Positions 60,583-64,000 of a DNA stretch of 64,000 nucleotides are shown piece after piece (the stretch's first letter is position 1; each line of letters opens with the position of its first letter). The position numbers were made by a program, and so were the translations under genes. The notes beneath the pieces are model-generated. The model was not told where the DNA came from and searched no databases. It saw nothing but the letters and a program-made list of their open reading frames with translations. Source of the stretch: Amycolatopsis vancoresmycina (GTDB lineage: Bacteria > Actinomycetota > Actinomycetes > Mycobacteriales > Pseudonocardiaceae); the NCBI RefSeq assembly GCF_000716785.1, contig NZ_JNYY01000009.1, positions 310,001 to 374,000 on the forward strand, given 5' to 3'.

Positions 60583-61379
60583 CCCTGTCCGCGTTCTTCG
60601 AAGCGGTGGGCGTGCGAGGTTTCCTGCACGCCCGCCGTCTCGGTACCGCCGATTCGCTGGGGCTGGCCGCCGACTCGCCGGTCGTCCTGGCTTCGGTGGT
60701 GAAGGTGCCGCTGGCGTACGAATTCGCCCGGCAGGTCGCGGCCGGCCAGCTGGACCCGGCCGACCGGGTGCACGCGTCGGCGGCGGACCGGCTGGGCGGC
60801 ACCGGTTCGGCGGGGTTCGCCGACGACGTTTCCTACAGCCTGCGGGACGCGGCGCTGCTGGCGCTGACGGTGTCCGACAACACGGCGGCGGACCTGCTGT
60901 TCGACCGCGTCGGCGTGGACAACGTCCGGTCGCTGCTGGCCGAGCTGGGCCTGACGCGGACCACGGTCGTCGGCGCGCCGCGCGACCTGCTGCGGACGAT
61001 CATCGAGGACACGTCGGCGGGCAGCCCGTTGCGGGCGCTGGATCCCCTGCGGACGTCGGCGACCACGCCCCGCGAGATGACGACGCTGCTCTCGGCGATC
61101 TGGGCCGACGACGTGGGCGCACCGGTCCGCGAGTGGATGTCGGCGCAGGTCAGCTGGCACCGGCTGACCGCCGGGTTCCCGCCGGAGGTGGCGGTGGCCG
61201 GCAAGACGGGCACGATGCCGGGCATCCGCAACGAAATCGGCGTGGCGACCTACCCGGATGGTGCCGCGTACGCGGTCGCGGTGTTCACGGCCGGTGGGGC
61301 GGAAACGTTGCGGCGCCCGGACATCGACCGCGCGATCGGCGCCGCCGCGCGGGCCGCGGTCGGTCAGCTGCGCTCGTAG
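60579..61379 (+). CDS. Class A beta-lactamase-fold serine hydrolase, no signal peptide
   Basis: A 266-residue DD-peptidase/beta-lactamase-fold protein. SVVK (about residue 39) is the SxxK nucleophile motif, SDN (about 107) the second motif and KTG (about 210) the third. The ExxLN omega-loop motif that makes class A enzymes hydrolyse lactams is not seen; the equivalent region reads RALDPLRTSATTP. There is no signal peptide, so it is probably cytoplasmic. An esterase or amidase role is more likely than resistance. It is co-translated with the dehydrogenase, and its 3' end overlaps the convergent LysR gene by 16 bp. Confidence 0.85.
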   Translation: MTLSAFFEAVGVRGFLHARRLGTADSLGLAADSPVVLASVVKVPLAYEFARQVAAGQLDPADRVHASAADRLGGTGSAGFADDVSYSLRDAALLALTVSDNTAADLLFDRVGVDNVRSLLAELGLTRTTVVGAPRDLLRTIIEDTSAGSPLRALDPLRTSATTPREMTTLLSAIWADDVGAPVREWMSAQVSWHRLTAGFPPEVAVAGKTGTMPGIRNEIGVATYPDGAAYAVAVFTAGGAETLRRPDIDRAIGAAARAAVGQLRS

Positions 61380-62308
61380 AACACGTCCCACGGCCGGGGT
61401 CCCGGCGCAGGCGGGACCAGGCGCGAGACACCGTCGTCCCCGAGGACCGTGGCCGCGAGCCGGGCGAGGGTGGCCGCCTGCGGGTGCGGGCTGGCTGCGG
61501 GCCACGCGAAGGCCATCCGCGTCCGCAGCACCTCGCCGTCGAGCGGCCGCCACACCACCCGCGGTTCCTTGCGGGCCGCGGGCTCGAACGCCACGCCGTG
61601 GCCGGCCAGGACCAGGCCGAGCACGAACTCGGGGTTGCGGGCGTGCCGGATCGCGGCCGGCCGGAAGCCGTGCTCCCAGCAGGTGCGCAGCAGGGCGTCG
61701 TAGCTGCCCGGCGCGGCCGCGCGCGGGGCGTGCACCAGCCCTTCCCCGGCCAGGTCGGCGAGGGCGAGCCCGGCGCGGCGGGCCAGCGGCGAGTCGCGGG
61801 GGAGCACCACGCCCAGCGGGGTGTCGACGACCGGGCCGAGCTCGAGCCCGACCACGTCCACCGGCAGCTGCAGGAGTCCCGCGTCCAGGGACCGGTCGGC
61901 CAGCAGGCGCGTCTGCTCGGCGGTGGTGAGTTCCTGCAGGTCCAGCCGTACGGCCGGGCATTCGTCGGCGAACGCCGTCAGGATCGCGGCCAGCACCCGG
62001 CCGGGCACCTCCGGCGGGACGCCCGCGCGAAGGGCGTCCGTCTCGCCGCGTTCGGCCTTCGCGACGAGCGTCGTCATGCGGTCCCACCGGGAGAGCAGGT
62101 CACGCGCTTCGGCACGGAGGATTTCGCCGGCTTCGGTGAGCGTGACGCGACGGCCGCGTTCGAACAGCGTCGCGTGCAGCTCGGCTTCGAGCCGCTTGAT
62201 GCGCTGGCTCAGCGGCGGCTGCGCGATCCCGAGCCGTTCGGCGGCCCGCCCGAAGTGCAGTTCTTCGGCGACGACGAGGAAGTACCGCAGCGAGCGAAGG
62301 TGGTCCAC
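61364..62308 (-). CDS. LysR family transcriptional regulator
   Basis: A 314-residue LysR regulator. The HTH (about 1-60) is LRSLRYFLVVAEELHFGRAAERLGIAQPPLSQRIKRLE, here in parts, with the standard LFERGRR wing. The substrate-binding domain covers about 90-300. The start is GTG, with TATCGT ending 6 nt before it. An inverted repeat just upstream fits autoregulation and control of the divergent MBL gene. The effector is unknown. Confidence 0.92.
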   Translation of the reverse strand: MDHLRSLRYFLVVAEELHFGRAAERLGIAQPPLSQRIKRLEAELHATLFERGRRVTLTEAGEILRAEARDLLSRWDRMTTLVAKAERGETDALRAGVPPEVPGRVLAAILTAFADECPAVRLDLQELTTAEQTRLLADRSLDAGLLQLPVDVVGLELGPVVDTPLGVVLPRDSPLARRAGLALADLAGEGLVHAPRAAAPGSYDALLRTCWEHGFRPAAIRHARNPEFVLGLVLAGHGVAFEPAARKEPRVVWRPLDGEVLRTRMAFAWPAASPHPQAATLARLAATVLGDDGVSRLVPPAPGPRPWDVFYERS

Positions 62309-62314
62309 GCTGCG

Positions 62315-62333
62315 ACGATAGCCGTTTGCCTAT
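62315..62333. promoter_or_regulatory. LysR box overlapping leaderless promoter
   Basis: ATAG-N8-CTAT (62318-62333) is a LysR-type inverted repeat. It overlaps TATCGT (minus strand, 62315-62320), the -10 box that ends 6 nt before the lysR GTG. The arrangement suggests negative autoregulation, plus possible activation of the divergent hydrolase gene at 62392. Confidence 0.55.
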
Positions 62334-62391
62334 TGCCATGCCGCCTTCGCGATCTTGGACAACCGCCCGTTCGCCGTGGTCGGGTGACGCC

Positions 62392-63318
62392 ATGGAGACA
62401 GGAATCAGCAGGCGCGGCCTGTTCGGAGCGGGTGCGGCGGCCGCGGCGATCCTCGCGGGCGCACCGGCGACCGCCCGCGCGGCTTCGGGACTGACGTTGC
62501 GCTGGTGGGGAAACAACGGCTGGGAGGTCCGCATCGGGCCGAAGACGATCCTGATCGACCCGTGGCCGACCCGGTTCAAGACGGGCACGTACACCTCGGC
62601 GGGCGCGGACCCCCGCACCCCGCTCTCGGTGAACCGCGAGCTGATCGACGGCTACCTCGACCGCGGTCTCCTGCGGGCGGACCACATCCTGGTGACCCAC
62701 GGCCACTACGACCACCTGACGGACGTCCCGTACCTGGCCCAACGCACGGGAGCGACGGTGCTCGGCACCGAGACGCATTTGAGTCTCATGGCCGCGCTGG
62801 GCGCCCCGGAGGACCAGCTGGCGATCGCCACGGGCGGCGAGGACCTGACGTTCGACGGCTACTCGATCCGGGTCCTGCGCGCCCTGCACTCGGCGACGGG
62901 CACCCGCGCCAGGGTGGCGTTCCCCGGAACCCGCACGCTGTCCCGCCGCGACCGGCCGCGGGTGATCGCGGACCTGCTGGAGGGCGGCACGCTGGCGTAC
63001 CAGGTGTCCGGCGGCGGGGCGAGCGTGCTGGACTTCGGGGGTTCGAACTACGTGGAGTCCGAGCTGGCGGGCCTGCGGCCGGACGTGGTGCTGGTGCCCC
63101 CGGGCGGGGCGAAGGTGACGGAGTACGTGCCGAGGCTCCTGCGGGCCCTGGGAAACCCGCGGTACGTGGCGGCGACGCATTGGGACGACTTCGATCTGCC
63201 GCTGGGCCGGGCACACGACCCGAACGGGGGGTTGGAGGTGCTGCGCAAGGCCGTGGCGGCGGCGAGCCCGGGGAGCGAGTTCGTGGTGCTCGACCACCTC
63301 GGGGAGTTCACGCCCTGA
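62392..63318 (+). CDS. Tat-exported MBL-fold metallo-hydrolase
   Basis: A 308-residue UlaG/YtnP-like metallo-beta-lactamase fold protein. The N-terminus has a twin-arginine signal: SRRGLFGAG, a hydrophobic stretch and ATARAAS. The metal motif is THGHYDHL (about residues 102-109). WWGNNGWEVRIG and LIDPWPTR are the opening strands. A His is in LRALHSATG, and ATHWDDF near the C-terminus gives the last ligand. The Tat route implies that metals are loaded before export. The substrate is unknown; a lactone or phosphodiester is plausible. It is divergent from the LysR gene. Confidence 0.9.
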   Translation: METGISRRGLFGAGAAAAAILAGAPATARAASGLTLRWWGNNGWEVRIGPKTILIDPWPTRFKTGTYTSAGADPRTPLSVNRELIDGYLDRGLLRADHILVTHGHYDHLTDVPYLAQRTGATVLGTETHLSLMAALGAPEDQLAIATGGEDLTFDGYSIRVLRALHSATGTRARVAFPGTRTLSRRDRPRVIADLLEGGTLAYQVSGGGASVLDFGGSNYVESELAGLRPDVVLVPPGGAKVTEYVPRLLRALGNPRYVAATHWDDFDLPLGRAHDPNGGLEVLRKAVAAASPGSEFVVLDHLGEFTP

Positions 63319-63326
63319 AACCGGGG

Positions 63327-63354
63327 AGGCCCCCACCGCTCGCGATGGGGGCCT
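63327..63354. terminator. Terminator hairpin between MBL and DUF5302 genes
   Basis: AGGCCCCCA (63327-63335) pairs with TGGGGGCCT (63346-63354) over a 10-nt loop, in the convergent gap just after the MBL stop codon. Confidence 0.75.
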
Positions 63355-63359
63355 TCGCC

Positions 63360-63545
63360 TCAGCCGCTCTTGCGGCGGAACGTCCTCTTGTTGGCCGCCG
63401 GGCCGTGGGCGTGCTGGTTCTTGCCGCCGCCGTTCTCGTGGGATGCTCCCGAGCGGGCGTGCGCCTGCTTGCGCTCCAGTGCCTCGCGGAACTTGCGCTT
63501 GACGTCGTCCTCCTCGCCGCTGGGCGACGGGTTCGGTTCACTCAT
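63360..63545 (-). CDS. DUF5302 family small protein
   Basis: A 61-residue basic, disordered-looking protein. EEDDVKRKFREALERKQAHA and the ending GPAANKRTFRRKSG are the hallmarks of the actinobacterial DUF5302 family. Its function is unknown. GGAGG lies 6 nt before the ATG at 63545. The frame is open to 63599, but the RBS supports the shorter form. It is convergent with the MBL gene. Confidence 0.85.
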   Translation of the reverse strand: MSEPNPSPSGEEDDVKRKFREALERKQAHARSGASHENGGGKNQHAHGPAANKRTFRRKSG

Positions 63546-63627
63546 GCTTACCTCCGAAAACGACGACGTGTGACCGCTCCAGCCTGGCACCACTCGCATC
63601 CCTTGGCGAGCCGATTTCCGTCACCCT

Positions 63628-64000
63628 TCAGCGTTTGGGCGACGGCACCCCGCCGAACTGCACCGACTTGCGGGTCAGCGGCCTGCCGCAGTGGTCGCAC
63701 AGGAGCATCGGGCGCAGGCGCTCGCCGCACTCCACGTGGTGGAGCGTGATGTCCGGCTCCTGGCCCGCCACCTCGAACCCGCGCGACCACTCCGCGATGA
63801 ACGCCAGCGCCGGGAAGAACGCCAGGCCCTTCGCCGTCAGCCGGTAGGCGCGCGCGTCCGTGCGCGTGGCCGCCGTGCCCGTGCGCAGGACGCCCACCTC
63901 GACCAGCTTGCTCAGGCGGGCCGACAGCACGCTCGGCCCGATGCCCAGCTCGCGCTCGAACTCCGAGAAGTGGTGGCAGCCCAGCAGTGCCGACACCAGC
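63628..64000 (-). CDS. HxlR family winged-helix regulator (5' end outside window)
   Basis: At least 124 residues are visible; the start lies beyond the right edge. The HTH part is LLGCHHFSEFERELGIGPSVLSARLSKLVEVGVL, given here across its two helices, followed by a wing with YRLTAKGLAFFPALAFIAEW, both typical of HxlR. A C-terminal extension (HHVECGERLRPMLLCDHCGRPL) has Cys at three positions in a C-x-x-C-like layout seen in some HxlR proteins and could bind metal or sense thiols. The target genes are outside the window. Confidence 0.85.
   Translation of the reverse strand, partial: LVSALLGCHHFSEFERELGIGPSVLSARLSKLVEVGVLRTGTAATRTDARAYRLTAKGLAFFPALAFIAEWSRGFEVAGQEPDITLHHVECGERLRPMLLCDHCGRPLTRKSVQFGGVPSPKR

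Noticed and set aside
1..64000. tRNA, rRNA, prophage or insertion sequence
   Set aside because: I found no tRNA cloverleaf, rRNA segment, integrase, transposase or phage structural gene in either strand.

Overview
The window is very GC-rich (third codon positions almost all G or C), densely coded and free of phage, IS or CRISPR signs. GTG starts and 4-bp ATGA/GTGA gene overlaps are common. It carries VanW, ECF sigma factors, a TrpB2-type enzyme, a DUF5302 protein, PaaX and many TetR, LysR, MerR and GntR regulators. This points to a soil actinobacterium, probably Pseudonocardiaceae and most like Amycolatopsis. That placement is inference from protein style; no database was searched.

Layout. 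1-4138: a RibD/DHFR-like reductase, an ECF sigma factor with a SnoaL-type tail, a MerR regulator behind a 19-bp-spacer promoter, a GNAT acetyltransferase and an SDR. 4139-8234: a structured leader and tiny ORF, an ECF sigma factor, an NB-ARC/TPR STAND ATPase and an AAC(3)-like acetyltransferase in one coupled unit. 8271-16216: a small hypothetical protein, a secreted streptogrisin-like protease, dienelactone hydrolase and an arginase relative, TrpB2, an unknown membrane protein and a membrane GGDEF cyclase. 16353-16637: a 94-residue peptide made mostly of eight PTDWT repeats, with its own RBS and terminator. 16668-25379: MFS exporter, VanW protein, L-arabonate-type dehydratase with a divergent GntR regulator, phosphoesterase, PHP protein, chitosanase and TetR. 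25446-41059: Baeyer-Villiger-type monooxygenase, HTH protein, M4 metalloprotease, saccharopine-dehydrogenase-like reductase, lactate-oxidase-family enzyme, HrpA helicase, TIGR03084 protein, secreted BNR protein and a family A DNA polymerase. 41211-51340: acyl-CoA synthetase, NTF2-like protein, large LuxR ATPase, a second HTH protein, then a five-gene operon (SDR, phosphotransferase, histidine phosphatase, SMP-30, VOC). 51345-59260: an SDR/TetR pair, then a tryptophan catabolic island. 59509-64000: valine/leucine dehydrogenase, serine hydrolase, LysR, Tat-exported MBL hydrolase, DUF5302 and a partial HxlR regulator.

How genes work together. The clearest pathway is 52643-59260. Tryptophan 2,3-dioxygenase and kynureninase run rightward behind PaaX. 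A creatininase-family hydrolase, an aryl-CoA ligase, an SDR and an enoyl-CoA hydratase run leftward. Together they suggest tryptophan to anthranilate to anthraniloyl-CoA, with the ring-opening oxygenase not in view. A palindrome TACACC-N12-GGTGTA sits between the two arms over both putative -10 boxes. The secreted protease, metalloprotease, chitosanase and BNR protein fit a saprophyte.

The most unusual items are the PTDWT repeat peptide and a family of four 46-bp palindromes at gene ends. The palindromes have conserved tips, a conserved GTT-AG-AAC centre and co-varying stems; two of them supply the stop codon of the gene they follow. A third theme is the number of genes whose likely -10 box ends exactly 6-7 nt before the start codon, as expected for leaderless transcripts.
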